This document shows, in pieces, positions 9,764-19,659 of a DNA stretch of 64,000 nt. The stretch is from Candidatus Bathyarchaeota archaeon (GTDB lineage: Archaea; Thermoproteota; Bathyarchaeia; 40CM-2-53-6). Both the position numbers and the translations under genes were made by a program. Below the pieces are notes generated by a model. That model ran no database searches. It saw nothing but the letters and a program-made list of their open reading frames with translations, and was not told the origin of the DNA. Position 1 is the stretch's first letter, and every line of letters begins with the position of its first letter. The stretch is taken from contig VBBS01000034.1 of NCBI GenBank assembly GCA_005888745.1, forward strand, positions 1 through 64,000. Direction: 5' to 3'.

Positions 9764-10831
9764 TCAATTGTACAGCTCGTCATACCGCTTGTATTTCCAG
9801 TAGGCCATGGAAGCAAGCCATGATACCACGAATATGCCGATTATTCCGAACCCCATCGTCGCGAAATCGAGGGTCCCAAGCCACATCCAGAATGGACCAC
9901 TCAGCTTCAGCTCGTCAGAGAGGACCTGCAGAAGTTCGACTCCGCCGATCGCAAAAGCAACCGCGACGGATATGATAGTCACAGTAAGGTTGTAGTATAT
10001 TTTTCGAATGGGCCTCAGAAACGCCCAGCCATACGCAGTAAGCATTGTAATCCCATCAGTCATATCGACCAGGACCATTCCACAAGTGAACATGAAAGGG
10101 AGCACAAGGATCATCCAAAGAGGAACTGCGGACGATACTCCGACTCCAACGGTGATAGCTATTAAGGCAATCTCGCTGGCAGTGTCGAAGCCCAGTCCGA
10201 ACAAGACACCGATAGGGTAGATCTGCCAAGGCTCACGGACGATCTTGAAGAGTCCTTTGAAGTAGCGGTTTAGAAATCCCCGGTTTTCCAAGAGACTATC
10301 CAGCTCCGACTCGTCAACCTTTCCCTGTTTGAGGGCCGTGAACACCCGATAAATTCCTACGACAATGATGACGTTGATGAGTCCAATTAGAAACAGGAAG
10401 ATTCCTGAGACAGTTGTTCCGATTATCGCACCACTGCTTCGAAGTGCTGGAATCTGATCTCTTACCGCGTTGGTGGCGAGAATGAGGGAGACGATAAGGC
10501 CGACGACTACAGTCGAGTGGCCTAGGGAGAACCACATGCCAACGGTAAGGGGGCGCTTGCCTTCCTGGAGGAGTTTCCTCGTAGTGTTGTCAATCGCGAC
10601 AATGTGGTCGGCGTCGACTCCATGACGCAGTCCGAAGGTAAAGGCGAGGACTCCTAGTCCCGCGAGCAGGGCTGACAATTGTCCTATGATAATTGAAGCC
10701 GCGAGGCCAGCGAGGGTGGAGATGCCGAGGGCCGAGTATATGATTAGGATTCTGAGTTTCTCTCCTGTTGAGAGCCCGAGCTTTGAACGATCTGATTGGA
10801 GTTCAGTCAATTCAGAAGACGCCCTCTCCAA
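9764..10831 (-). CDS. NiCoT-family high-affinity nickel/cobalt transporter
   Basis: Signature RHGVDADHIVAIDNTTR, multiple TM segments; divergent from a NikR gene. Confidence 0.9.
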   Translation of the reverse strand: MERASSELTELQSDRSKLGLSTGEKLRILIIYSALGISTLAGLAASIIIGQLSALLAGLGVLAFTFGLRHGVDADHIVAIDNTTRKLLQEGKRPLTVGMWFSLGHSTVVVGLIVSLILATNAVRDQIPALRSSGAIIGTTVSGIFLFLIGLINVIIVVGIYRVFTALKQGKVDESELDSLLENRGFLNRYFKGLFKIVREPWQIYPIGVLFGLGFDTASEIALIAITVGVGVSSAVPLWMILVLPFMFTCGMVLVDMTDGITMLTAYGWAFLRPIRKIYYNLTVTIISVAVAFAIGGVELLQVLSDELKLSGPFWMWLGTLDFATMGFGIIGIFVVSWLASMAYWKYKRYDELYN

Positions 10832-10889
10832 GAGCCTTTATTGCTCACGGCACATATCGACAGGTTGTCTCGATCTGGCCCGTCTATGT

Positions 10890-10950
10890 GGTAATATAAA
10901 GTCTTAAGTTGGTAATACTTTTAGCTGACTCGGCCACTCTTGAGTAATAC
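10890..10950. promoter_or_regulatory. putative NikR operator region (repeated GGTAATA / AGTAATAC)
   Basis: GGTAATA at 10890-10896 and 10911-10917 (21 bp apart), AGTAATAC at 10943-10950. Confidence 0.4.
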
Positions 10951-10968
10951 TGTGAGGCGAGTTATGAA

Positions 10969-11394
10969 TTGGTATTGAGTGATGAAGGGGCTACCAGAAT
11001 AAGCATGTCTCTGCCCCCTGAGCTTCTCGACGCCTTCGATAAAGCCTCCGACCAGAGCGGCTATAGAGACAGGTCCAAGGCTCTGCAGGCGGCCATGAGA
11101 TCTTTCATCTCAGATTTTGAGACAGGCGTTAGAGGAGGCCATGTTGTCGGGTCCATCGTCATGGTCTACAACCATGAGACTCACGGCGCCGATGAGGGTA
11201 TCACAGAAACATCTCACCACCATAGACAATCCATCCTCTCATCACTGCACGCCCACATCGACGCCGCACACTGCCTTTGCGCTCTGCTAGTCCGCGGCAA
11301 GGCCCAAGATATCACGATATTAGAGGGAGAACTGAAGCGACAGAAGGGAATCATGCAAGTCAGATCCTCTTATCTCAAGACAGAATCGGTTTAA
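10969..11394 (+). CDS. nikR: nickel-responsive transcriptional regulator NikR
   Basis: RHH N-terminus RISMSLPPELLDAFDKASDQSGYRDRSKALQAAMRSFI plus ACT-like domain with HETHG/HHHRQ/HAHIDAAHCLC metal-site residues. Confidence 0.93.
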   Translation: MVLSDEGATRISMSLPPELLDAFDKASDQSGYRDRSKALQAAMRSFISDFETGVRGGHVVGSIVMVYNHETHGADEGITETSHHHRQSILSSLHAHIDAAHCLCALLVRGKAQDITILEGELKRQKGIMQVRSSYLKTESV

Positions 11395-11483
11395 GAAACA
11401 AGTCCTGAACTCCCAACGGAGAAACAGCTTAGGAAAAATACAGGAAAGGGACCATCAATCTCCAATACGGCGATGGCTGGAGT

Positions 11484-11654
11484 GAGAAAATATTCGTTAC
11501 GGAGTTTGTCTCATTGGACGGGGTAATGGAAGATCCCGGTAGCGCTGAGAAGTTCGTCGGTTCTGTCAAGCCTTCGATTGGAGGACCTGGCTTGCTCTCA
11601 TCGACTCTGAGGATTACCGTAGGCGTCGGGTTCCCCTTCACTGCTTACACCTGA
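11484..11654 (+). pseudogene. fragment of dihydrofolate reductase/RibD-C-like protein, decayed
   Basis: Frame reads EKIFVTEFVSLDGVMEDPGSAEKFVGS... (N-terminus typical of this family) without a start in frame, and runs into the 24-bp repeat. Confidence 0.5.
11611..11634 (+). repeat. 24-bp exact repeat, copy 2
   Basis: GGATTACCGTAGGCGTCGGGTTCC identical to 6781-6804. Confidence 0.9.
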
Positions 11655-11925
11655 GAGCCCTTGCGTCTCAGAGACGAGTAGTCTCTTTTCGGCAGGGAAC
11701 GGTCGAACTTCAACCACTCACGCCCGTAGCGTGGTAGCTATCGCCTAACGACAACCGAAGAGTTGGCAGTGTTCGTCATCCAAAGAACTCAAGGGACTGT
11801 CGAGCCGACTCATCGATATCGGATTCAAGAACGTTTTGAAGCTCGACCTTTAGCAGAGCACGTCTGTTTTACCGGATCGTGAAAGACTCTTTAGACGAGC
11901 ACGCAATACCATTCGTGAGCCTGAC

Positions 11926-12990
11926 TTGGAACAGCTTCAGAAGGAAAGCCTTGTTTCCCCGACCGTCTTGAGATGGCTGCTGGAAGAGAACGAACCCTCG
12001 AGTCAATACTTCACACTCACCGAGCTAATGGGACACGACAAACAGGAAGCTTCAGTCCGAAAGGCAAGAGAGAGAATTGGGCGAGAAGGATGGGCCGCGA
12101 AGATTTTCGCGAAACAAAAAGAGAGCACATACTGGGAGAACAAGGAGTCTTGTTACATTCCAAAGTTCAGCTCTACAGGATGGCAGCTAGCGGTCCTCGC
12201 GGACATTGGAGTAACATCAGCTGATCCAAGATTTGCAAGCGCGGTAGAACACTTTTTCGAGCTTCACAACGTCGAGACCGGCGGATTCTCTATGCGTCCC
12301 CAGAATCAGAAACCGTTCGAGCCACATGTTTGCAACACCGGCAACATGGTTAGAGCTCTCGCAAAGGCGGGATATGCAAAAGATGACAGAATTCAAAAGG
12401 CTATGAATTGGCTGCTCTCGAAGCAACTATCCGACTCCGCCTGGAACTGCTCTCCATCTGGGAAACACGGGTCCTTCCTAGCAACCGTTGAGCCCATGTG
12501 GGCCCTATCTGAGATGATCTCGCAAGAGCCGAGAGCGGAATGGAAAGAAGCCGCGGCTAAGTCTTCCGAGTTTGTTCTCAAACACAAGATCTACAAATCT
12601 GACAGAGATGATTCGGTAGTCCTATTCGACTTTCTAAAGATACACTATCCCACACACTATTGTTACGATTTCCTGCACGGGTTACGTGTCCTATCAGAGC
12701 TAGGGGTCCGAAGAGACGAGAAAATGGATGACGCGCTCAGAATGCTGCGCGCCAAGGAACTTGTAGATGGACGATGGCCGCTGGAAGCGGTCTACCGAGG
12801 CTGGCGTCACTCCCACCCAATGCATGGGACGGAAACTGTGTCAAGACCTGAAGAGCGAGAACTTGTGACAGAGGGATGGGGGAAGGATCGGACCTTGCAA
12901 CTGGAAGAGGCAGGCAAGCCCAGCAAATGGGTGACGCTCCAGGCGTTGCTTGTCATGAAACGATTGGGACTGCTTGAACCGTCATCTTAG
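11926..12990 (+). CDS. alpha/alpha-toroid protein (prenyltransferase/squalene cyclase-like repeats)
   Basis: Repeats such as VETGGFSMRPQ..., NTGNMVRALAKAGYAKDDRIQKAMNWLLSKQLSDSAWNC. Confidence 0.6.
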   Translation: MEQLQKESLVSPTVLRWLLEENEPSSQYFTLTELMGHDKQEASVRKARERIGREGWAAKIFAKQKESTYWENKESCYIPKFSSTGWQLAVLADIGVTSADPRFASAVEHFFELHNVETGGFSMRPQNQKPFEPHVCNTGNMVRALAKAGYAKDDRIQKAMNWLLSKQLSDSAWNCSPSGKHGSFLATVEPMWALSEMISQEPRAEWKEAAAKSSEFVLKHKIYKSDRDDSVVLFDFLKIHYPTHYCYDFLHGLRVLSELGVRRDEKMDDALRMLRAKELVDGRWPLEAVYRGWRHSHPMHGTETVSRPEERELVTEGWGKDRTLQLEEAGKPSKWVTLQALLVMKRLGLLEPSS

Positions 12991-12994
12991 GGGA

Positions 12995-13789
12995 TTAGAA
13001 GACGGATCTAACCAGTCCTCCATCGATCGCGAGCATTGTTCCGTTGATGTAACTGGCTCTATCGCTGGCGAGAAATGCTACGAGATAGCCAACTTCCTCC
13101 GACGAGCCATATCTTCCCGCGGGCACATCTTGGAGCATTTGTTTCATCGCCTCGTCCACGCTTTTCCCCGATCTTGAGGAAATGTCTTTGGCGACTTGTC
13201 TCTGTCTATCGGTGAGTATGTGTCCCTGCATGATTCCGTTCGAGGTTATTCCTTTCGAGCCATACTCTAGCGCAAGAGACTTTGACAATCCGGCAAGGCT
13301 CAACCTTACCGTGTTGGACAAGACAAGATTCGGAACCGGCTGCCGCAGCGTGGAAGAAGTGATGTAGATCAGCCTCCCCCACTTCTTCTGAACCATCCCT
13401 GGAACAATCCGTTTTGTGAGCCAGACGGCGCTCATAAGCAGCAGTTTCACTCCTTGTTCCCAGTCAGCATCGTTGAGATCGGCGAACGTCCCTGGTTTCG
13501 GCGGGCCGGTATTGTACGCGAGAATATCTATAGTCCCAAATTTGCGCGTTGTCTGTTCAACGAGAAGATCAACGTCTGTTTTGACAGCAAGATCTGCCCT
13601 GACAGAGAACACGTTTTTGTTTCCTGTTTCCTTTACTATCGCGTCCCTGGCCGTTGAGATTGAGTCTTGATCCCTTGAAGAGATCACTAGCTTGCAGCTT
13701 TCTGCGGCGAGAACTTTGGCCACGCCGAGCCCTATTCCCTTGCTCGAGGCCGGGACTAGCGCTACTTTGTCTTTGAGTCCGAGTTCCAA
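12995..13789 (-). CDS. SDR-family oxidoreductase
   Basis: N-terminal Rossmann segment PASSKGIGLGVAKVL; C-terminal SYINGTMLAIDGG. Confidence 0.9.
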   Translation of the reverse strand: MELGLKDKVALVPASSKGIGLGVAKVLAAESCKLVISSRDQDSISTARDAIVKETGNKNVFSVRADLAVKTDVDLLVEQTTRKFGTIDILAYNTGPPKPGTFADLNDADWEQGVKLLLMSAVWLTKRIVPGMVQKKWGRLIYITSSTLRQPVPNLVLSNTVRLSLAGLSKSLALEYGSKGITSNGIMQGHILTDRQRQVAKDISSRSGKSVDEAMKQMLQDVPAGRYGSSEEVGYLVAFLASDRASYINGTMLAIDGGLVRSVF

Positions 13790-13847
13790 GATGGTCTCTG
13801 TCTACTTATCTAAGGAGATTAAAGTTGGTGCGAGTTGAAAGGCGGTA

Positions 13848-14603
13848 ATGGAGCCTAGGGCCTACCTGGAACGAGTTGGCTATCGTGGGCCCACTCGGCC
13901 AAACGTGAATGTTTTGCGCAGACTACACAGGAGACACCTGCTCTCGATCCCCTTTGAGAATCTCGATATTCACCTCGGCCGGCCAATAGTCCTGAGCGAG
14001 AAAGCGTTCTATGATAAGATCATCAAGAATCATCGCGGAGGATTCTGCTACGAACTGAACGGTTTGTTCGCTAGTTTGCTAGACAAACTAGGTTTCAAAG
14101 TATTGATGCTTTCAGCGCGAGTCGCGAGAAAGAATGGAGAGTTCAGTCCAGACTTCGATCATATGACTCTGCTTGTGCGGCTCAAGCATCCGTGGATCGT
14201 CGACGTGGGATTCGGCGACTCTTTCACAGAACCAAAACGACTCGAAATATCAGGCCCACAAGTCGACCATGGGAGAGAATACCGTTTTACGCGAAACAGG
14301 GGCTTGACCCTCATGTCTCGGAGGCTGAAAAGAAATGGTGTCTGGGTGCCCCAATACCTGTTTAGCCTGCGGCCTCGAAAGCTGGAGGATTTCATTCCGA
14401 GATGCCGTTGGCAACAAACCTCTCCGAAGTCTCACTTTAGAAAAGGCCGCCTTTGTACTCGCCTCACTTCCAACGGGAGACTAACGCTTACTGATACGAA
14501 GCTCATTGTGACCCGAGGCAGTAAGAAGGTTGAGCGACCGGTCAAGAACCCTGAAGAGTTCGCCGTGCTGCTACGACGCCATTTTGGCATCGACCTAAAC
14601 TGA
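13848..14603 (+). CDS. arylamine N-acetyltransferase
   Basis: LSIPFENLDIHLGRPI, RGGFCYELNGLFA (catalytic Cys), VDVGFGDSF. Confidence 0.92.
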   Translation: MEPRAYLERVGYRGPTRPNVNVLRRLHRRHLLSIPFENLDIHLGRPIVLSEKAFYDKIIKNHRGGFCYELNGLFASLLDKLGFKVLMLSARVARKNGEFSPDFDHMTLLVRLKHPWIVDVGFGDSFTEPKRLEISGPQVDHGREYRFTRNRGLTLMSRRLKRNGVWVPQYLFSLRPRKLEDFIPRCRWQQTSPKSHFRKGRLCTRLTSNGRLTLTDTKLIVTRGSKKVERPVKNPEEFAVLLRRHFGIDLN

Positions 14604-14609
14604 TGTGAT

Positions 14610-16100
14610 TCAGTTCACTGCGAGGTACTTGTTCTCGAGATACCCGATGAGCCCTGATGGATCGTATCCTTTGCCAAAGACCCGGTTGAGCAGCTCCTTC
14701 GGCGAATATGTTGATCCTGGTTTGTGGATGTTTTCCGCTAGCCAGCTCTTTAGAGGTGCAATGCTCTTGTCTCCCTTGATCGGGAGCAATCCCTTCTTTG
14801 TCAAAGCGCTCCACAACATTCCGGCGATGATGTTTCCGAGAGAATAGCCGGGGAAGGTGGCGAACTGTCCCCAGCTCCAGTGAATATCCTGGAGGACTCC
14901 GTCCGCATCCTTCTCCGGTCTCATGCCGAGATAGTCCTCTATCATGTCATTCCAAACTGAGGGGAGCTCTGAGACTTTGATCTTTCCTTGTAGGAGTTTC
15001 TTCTCAAGCTCATACCTCATCGCGACATGGAAGTTGTATGTCAACTCGTCGGCTTCCACTCGGATAAGGCTCGGTTTTACCGAGTTGAAGTAAGAGTAGA
15101 GTTGCTTCTGATCGTATCGGCTAACAAAGCTCAGGTTAGCCTTCAGAAGGGGGTAGAGCAACGGGACGAACTCTTTGCTCCTTCCAACGATGTTCTCCCA
15201 GAATCTGGATTGCGATTCATGAACTCCCGCAGATACGCCCGAGGCTGTCGGTGTGAACTGTAGCTCGTGATCTACTTGGAGCTCGTAGAGGGCATGTCCG
15301 CACTCGTGCATTAGTCCGAACATTGATGACTTGAAATCCTTAGGCTCATACCTTGTCGTTATCCTCACATCATCGCTCCCGATCCTGATCGCGAAGGGAT
15401 GAGTAGAAACGTCCTGCCTGAATCTCTTCTCCGGCATGCCGAGCAGTTGAAGAATTTTTTGGTTTACCTGCTTAAGAGAATTGACATCGTAGTCAACGTC
15501 TTCCAGTGGATGTTTCTTTGGAAAAATTTCTTGGGAGAGAGTTTTGGAAAGGATCTTCTTGAGCTGGGGGATAAGTTCGGAGAAGATCTTGTCAAGGTCG
15601 ATGGTTGTGAGTCCTTCCTCGGACAGATCTAGGAGTGCATTGTACGGGTTTCCGGACGGGTCGAGATGGTGTGCTTCTTCCCGTTTCAGCCCAGTTATTT
15701 TCTCTAGATGGGGCCTGAAGATATTGAAGTCGGATTTCTTTCTCGCTTCTCTCCAAGGAATGTTCGCATCGATGGTGGCCCTTTGTAATTCTTCAACTAG
15801 TTTCGGCGGGACTTTCTGGTAGTAGTTAAGTTCCCTCTTTACGACGCGGACAACCCCTTTTTCGGCATCGTTGAGCGCCTTCAGCTTCTCAGCTTTCTCA
15901 ACAGACCCCGTCAAATCTATGGTCATTTTCTGGCGGAGCAATTCGATCTCTGATTGCGCTTGCCCTCTGGCAGTTGCCCCGGCCTCAGGCATATTGATCT
16001 CAAGATCCCATCCTAGGAGGGAGGAGGCATGGGTCATCGCCGCGACCGACTTGTATCTGGCAAGAAGATCTAGGACAACGGGATTATTGAACGGGCTCAT
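14610..16100 (-). CDS. carboxypeptidase M32 (thermostable carboxypeptidase Taq family)
   Basis: HECGHALYE zinc motif, DVRITTRYEPKDF, HESQSRFWEN; ATG at 16100 (ORF extends to 16268). Confidence 0.93.
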   Translation of the reverse strand: MSPFNNPVVLDLLARYKSVAAMTHASSLLGWDLEINMPEAGATARGQAQSEIELLRQKMTIDLTGSVEKAEKLKALNDAEKGVVRVVKRELNYYQKVPPKLVEELQRATIDANIPWREARKKSDFNIFRPHLEKITGLKREEAHHLDPSGNPYNALLDLSEEGLTTIDLDKIFSELIPQLKKILSKTLSQEIFPKKHPLEDVDYDVNSLKQVNQKILQLLGMPEKRFRQDVSTHPFAIRIGSDDVRITTRYEPKDFKSSMFGLMHECGHALYELQVDHELQFTPTASGVSAGVHESQSRFWENIVGRSKEFVPLLYPLLKANLSFVSRYDQKQLYSYFNSVKPSLIRVEADELTYNFHVAMRYELEKKLLQGKIKVSELPSVWNDMIEDYLGMRPEKDADGVLQDIHWSWGQFATFPGYSLGNIIAGMLWSALTKKGLLPIKGDKSIAPLKSWLAENIHKPGSTYSPKELLNRVFGKGYDPSGLIGYLENKYLAVN

Positions 16101-16270
16101 GGGAGAGACGGGCCTCTCGACGTCTAACTGCCTAAAAACATTGAAGCGCACTGCTGGGAATGGAGACCGATGAGACCTTTCTTCGGGGATATTGCCGATA
16201 GGAAACTGAACGCCTACGGGGAGGGGTCCTCTAGCAAGAGCTATTACTCGTCGGAAACTGATAGCCAACT

Positions 16271-16597
16271 ATGGCGAAGAGCGTGTCTGATTTCGTCCGT
16301 GTTGCGTCTATCAACGACATTCCTGAAGGAAAGATGAAGAAGGTTGTCGCCGGGAGTCAACAGGTTCTAGTTGTCAACGTGAAGGGCAAGTACTATGCTA
16401 TTGGAAATGTCTGCACCCACCTTGGCGGACCCTTGGACAAGGGGATTCTTGAAGGTCATGAGGTAGAATGTCCCCTGCACCGCTCCCATTTTGATGTCAC
16501 CACCGGCCAGGTGAAGAGAGGACCCGCTACAAGGCCAGAGCTGGTCTATGACGTCAAGATTGAAAGTGGTGCTATTCTAGTGCGACCGAAGCAGTAG
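16271..16597 (+). CDS. Rieske [2Fe-2S] ferredoxin
   Basis: CTHLGGPL...VECPLHRSHFD. Confidence 0.95.
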   Translation: MAKSVSDFVRVASINDIPEGKMKKVVAGSQQVLVVNVKGKYYAIGNVCTHLGGPLDKGILEGHEVECPLHRSHFDVTTGQVKRGPATRPELVYDVKIESGAILVRPKQ

Positions 16598-16625
16598 CTA
16601 ATGCAATCTCCTCAATTCGGTAGGG

Positions 16626-17297
16626 CTACGACTGTTTTGCACCGCAGCTGGTGCAGAAAACCGCAACACTAGGAAGCCTAGCACCGCACTTAAGACAGAA
16701 TTTTGACTCAACCTGAGCCTGCTCCTGGGACGGTGCTGGTTGCTGTGATACTGGAACGGACGAAAAGGTCTGCGGGGCAGGCTGACCCCAGCCCGGTGAT
16801 GGTGGCCGATCTTGGATGGAGAAGTACGCGACGACTTGGAAGATCAAGGCAACTAGGAGGATCAGGAAGCCTACGAATACAATCGTGAGGGCCGCTCCAA
16901 TTAGGTAAAGTAAACCTGTGGTTGCGAACGCGCTTACGTTTAGTCGCTGTGATATCTTCTCGTATGAACGTTTGAGAAATATGGCAGATATGATCGTGAA
17001 GATCCAGAACGCTCCAAGTATGCCAAAGAATAGTAGAAATCTGGGGAAGCCGAAACCAAACGTAAACAGTCCTGCAATGGATCCTGTAACGATAAACGCG
17101 ACAAAAACAACCGCTCCAATTATTGCTGTTATGGCGGCGAGAAGGGCGTCGTCGAAGATACTCTTGTCCTGAACAGTCTCGGATATTTCCTTTGTCGCCA
17201 GTAGAATTAGTATCCAGCCAACAAGGCTGAGGAAGGGGAAGAACACGAGAATCCCGCCAACTCCCCCAAGGGTCTTGGCCGGTGACAAGGAGCCCAT
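16626..17297 (-). CDS. DUF996-like membrane protein with C-terminal zinc ribbon
   Basis: Multi-TM N-terminus; FCLKCGARLPSVAVFCTSCGAKQS. Confidence 0.7.
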   Translation of the reverse strand: MGSLSPAKTLGGVGGILVFFPFLSLVGWILILLATKEISETVQDKSIFDDALLAAITAIIGAVVFVAFIVTGSIAGLFTFGFGFPRFLLFFGILGAFWIFTIISAIFLKRSYEKISQRLNVSAFATTGLLYLIGAALTIVFVGFLILLVALIFQVVAYFSIQDRPPSPGWGQPAPQTFSSVPVSQQPAPSQEQAQVESKFCLKCGARLPSVAVFCTSCGAKQS

Positions 17298-17357
17298 GAC
17301 GAGGGCCTTTATTGTCCCGAATTTAAGGCTGGAGTTATCTTAGTCGTTACGGAAGGA

Positions 17358-18476
17358 CTACTCTTCTTTCCAATTCATGAGTACACTGCCTAGAACGATG
17401 AAGAACGCTGCTAGTCCTAAGGCAATGATGGTGTTCGTCAGGGCTTGGGCCGGTTCCGCGTAGATTAGTGCATCTCGCAGTCCATCGTTCACGTAAGTTA
17501 GTGGCATGAAATTGGCTATGATCTTCATGATATCAGGCAATGTTTCGCGCGGCCAGAACGTTCCGGCCAAAAACATCATAGGGAAGGTTATCGCGTTAGC
17601 CGCAGCGTCCGCGCTCTCCGCCTCCTTTACGAAATTTGCGAGCACCATTCCTATACCTGGGAAGAGGAGGGCCGCAGCAACTACCAATCCGACCGTGTAC
17701 AAATCTATAGTCGCTGTGACCCCGAAGATGGCATAGCCGAAGAAGAGGATTACAACGAGCGAGATTGTGGCTAGAATCATCTGGTAGCCGACCATTCCCA
17801 GGATCCATTCGATCTTGCTGAGAGGTGTGGTCGCGAGTTTCTTGATGATCTTCAACTCTCGATACCTGCCGTTCGTGTTGACGGCTCCAAAGACGCCTGT
17901 GGTGAGAAGGGTCATGCCGATTACTCCAGGTATGAAGAAGTCGATGTAGCGGATGTTCCGGGTTACGATGCCGACTTGTTGGACACTCACGTTGTCTGCA
18001 GTAGGAGACAAACGGGCCGCGTAGGAGACCGTCGCAGCGTTCACTATTCCGGCTAACGAAGCAGAAGCCTGGTCACTTTGGTCCATGTATAGCTGAATCT
18101 TCGCTTGGTGTGTTGTGTTCAGGGTCGTCTGGAAACCTAATGGAATTACCAGGAGCCTTTGGCCTCGATTGTGGAGTTGAGCGTCGTTCTTGATGTATGT
18201 GATCGGATCTGTCTGTTCCGCTGCAACCACGTGGATACTGAATGCTCCAGTACTTGTTAGGTTGTTTACGTAGCCCTGTGAGAGGGACGTCGGAGCATTT
18301 GCTACTAGGTCTTGGTTCTGGACGTAGAGGTCGAACTTGGTGCTTCCGTTGCCGAAGATTGCTCCGAAGAGGACGATCAGGAGTAATGGGAAGGCGATGG
18401 TCCAGAATATGTTGCTCTTGCTGCGGTACCAGCTCTTGAAATGTCCACTGATGATAGTGTAGATTCGGCTCCTCAT
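17358..18476 (-). CDS. ABC-2 type transporter permease
   Basis: ABC-2 membrane topology, FFIPGVIGMTLLTTG..; adjacent to ATPase. Confidence 0.9.
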   Translation of the reverse strand: MRSRIYTIISGHFKSWYRSKSNIFWTIAFPLLLIVLFGAIFGNGSTKFDLYVQNQDLVANAPTSLSQGYVNNLTSTGAFSIHVVAAEQTDPITYIKNDAQLHNRGQRLLVIPLGFQTTLNTTHQAKIQLYMDQSDQASASLAGIVNAATVSYAARLSPTADNVSVQQVGIVTRNIRYIDFFIPGVIGMTLLTTGVFGAVNTNGRYRELKIIKKLATTPLSKIEWILGMVGYQMILATISLVVILFFGYAIFGVTATIDLYTVGLVVAAALLFPGIGMVLANFVKEAESADAAANAITFPMMFLAGTFWPRETLPDIMKIIANFMPLTYVNDGLRDALIYAEPAQALTNTIIALGLAAFFIVLGSVLMNWKEE

Positions 18477-18478
18477 GA

Positions 18479-19438
18479 CTAGTTTCCCTCCTCCGAAACC
18501 CTACGCCCGGTAAGATTGAGAAAGACGTCGTCTAGAGTAGGGCGTCTTACTTCTATCTCCTTATCGTGCAATGGAGTCGTGCCCAAGCTCATTAGGATGC
18601 TTGTGAGCTCTCCATTGTTTAGGGGAACGGCAATATCCCCCGCGTTTCTAAGCTCGGCTTTAGGTAGGCCAGGTGGTAACTGTTTGAGTCCTTCTTGGCC
18701 TGCATCTCTGATGATGAGTGTTTTCTTTCCACCATGAGCATCTATGAGCTGGTCTGGTGTCCCGGACGCGATTATCTGTCCGTGGTCGATTATCGAGACG
18801 ATATCCGCTAGGTACTCTGCCTCGTCCATGTAGTGTGTTGTGAGGAAGACTGTTTTTCCTTGGCTCTTCAACCGCTCCACGACCCCCCAGACATCCCTGC
18901 GAGCTCTCGGATCAAGACCAGTGGTGGGCTCGTCAAGGAAGACGACATCAGGATCGTTTACTAGAGAAACGGCGAGGCCGACTCGCTGTTTGAGGCCCCC
19001 TGATAGGCTTTTGAACTGCTCGTCGCGCTTATCCTTCAGGTCAACTAGCTCGATGAGCTTGTCCGCGTCGAGCTGGCGTTTGAACATTGCTCCGAAATAG
19101 TTGATGTTCTCCCGGACGGTAAGACGATCGATGGCGTTGAAGTCTTGCGGGAGGACGCCGATCCGTTTCCGGATCTCCGCCTGATCTGAGCGTTTGCTGA
19201 CATCGTAGCCAAGGACATTCGCCTGTCCCCCCGTTGGGTTTCGGAGACATTCTAGAATCTCGACCGTGGTGGTCTTTCCCGCGCCGTTTGGGCCTAGGAA
19301 GGCGAAAACCTCGCCTTTTGTTAGGCTGAATGATATACCGTTGACGGCCACGTTCTCGCCGTACTTCTTTGAGAGATTGTCTACCTGGACGATCTTGTCG
19401 GATTGCCCTGGGAATGGTGTCGGTTGGCCGTTGGTCAT
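18479..19438 (-). CDS. ABC transporter ATP-binding protein
   Basis: Walker A GPNGAGKTT, LSGGLKQRVGLA, Walker B VVFLDEPTTGLDP. Confidence 0.96.
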   Translation of the reverse strand: MTNGQPTPFPGQSDKIVQVDNLSKKYGENVAVNGISFSLTKGEVFAFLGPNGAGKTTTVEILECLRNPTGGQANVLGYDVSKRSDQAEIRKRIGVLPQDFNAIDRLTVRENINYFGAMFKRQLDADKLIELVDLKDKRDEQFKSLSGGLKQRVGLAVSLVNDPDVVFLDEPTTGLDPRARRDVWGVVERLKSQGKTVFLTTHYMDEAEYLADIVSIIDHGQIIASGTPDQLIDAHGGKKTLIIRDAGQEGLKQLPPGLPKAELRNAGDIAVPLNNGELTSILMSLGTTPLHDKEIEVRRPTLDDVFLNLTGRRVSEEGN

Positions 19439-19659
19439 AGAGGAGCCTCTCCTACCGAGCGATTCTCAAGAGGTTCGTAATAATTATCGTCGCCGTGATT
19501 GCGTCCGGCTTCGACCGAGTGCGAGTTTCCATCAGATTTCACCACAATTACATTATGGAGGTCGTTGTTGCTTTTAATGGTCGGGCACGTTTCGTAGTCA
19601 CACAATGTGATTACATCCGACGAAGTCAAGAGATCTATTCGATTCATCAGTGGAACACC

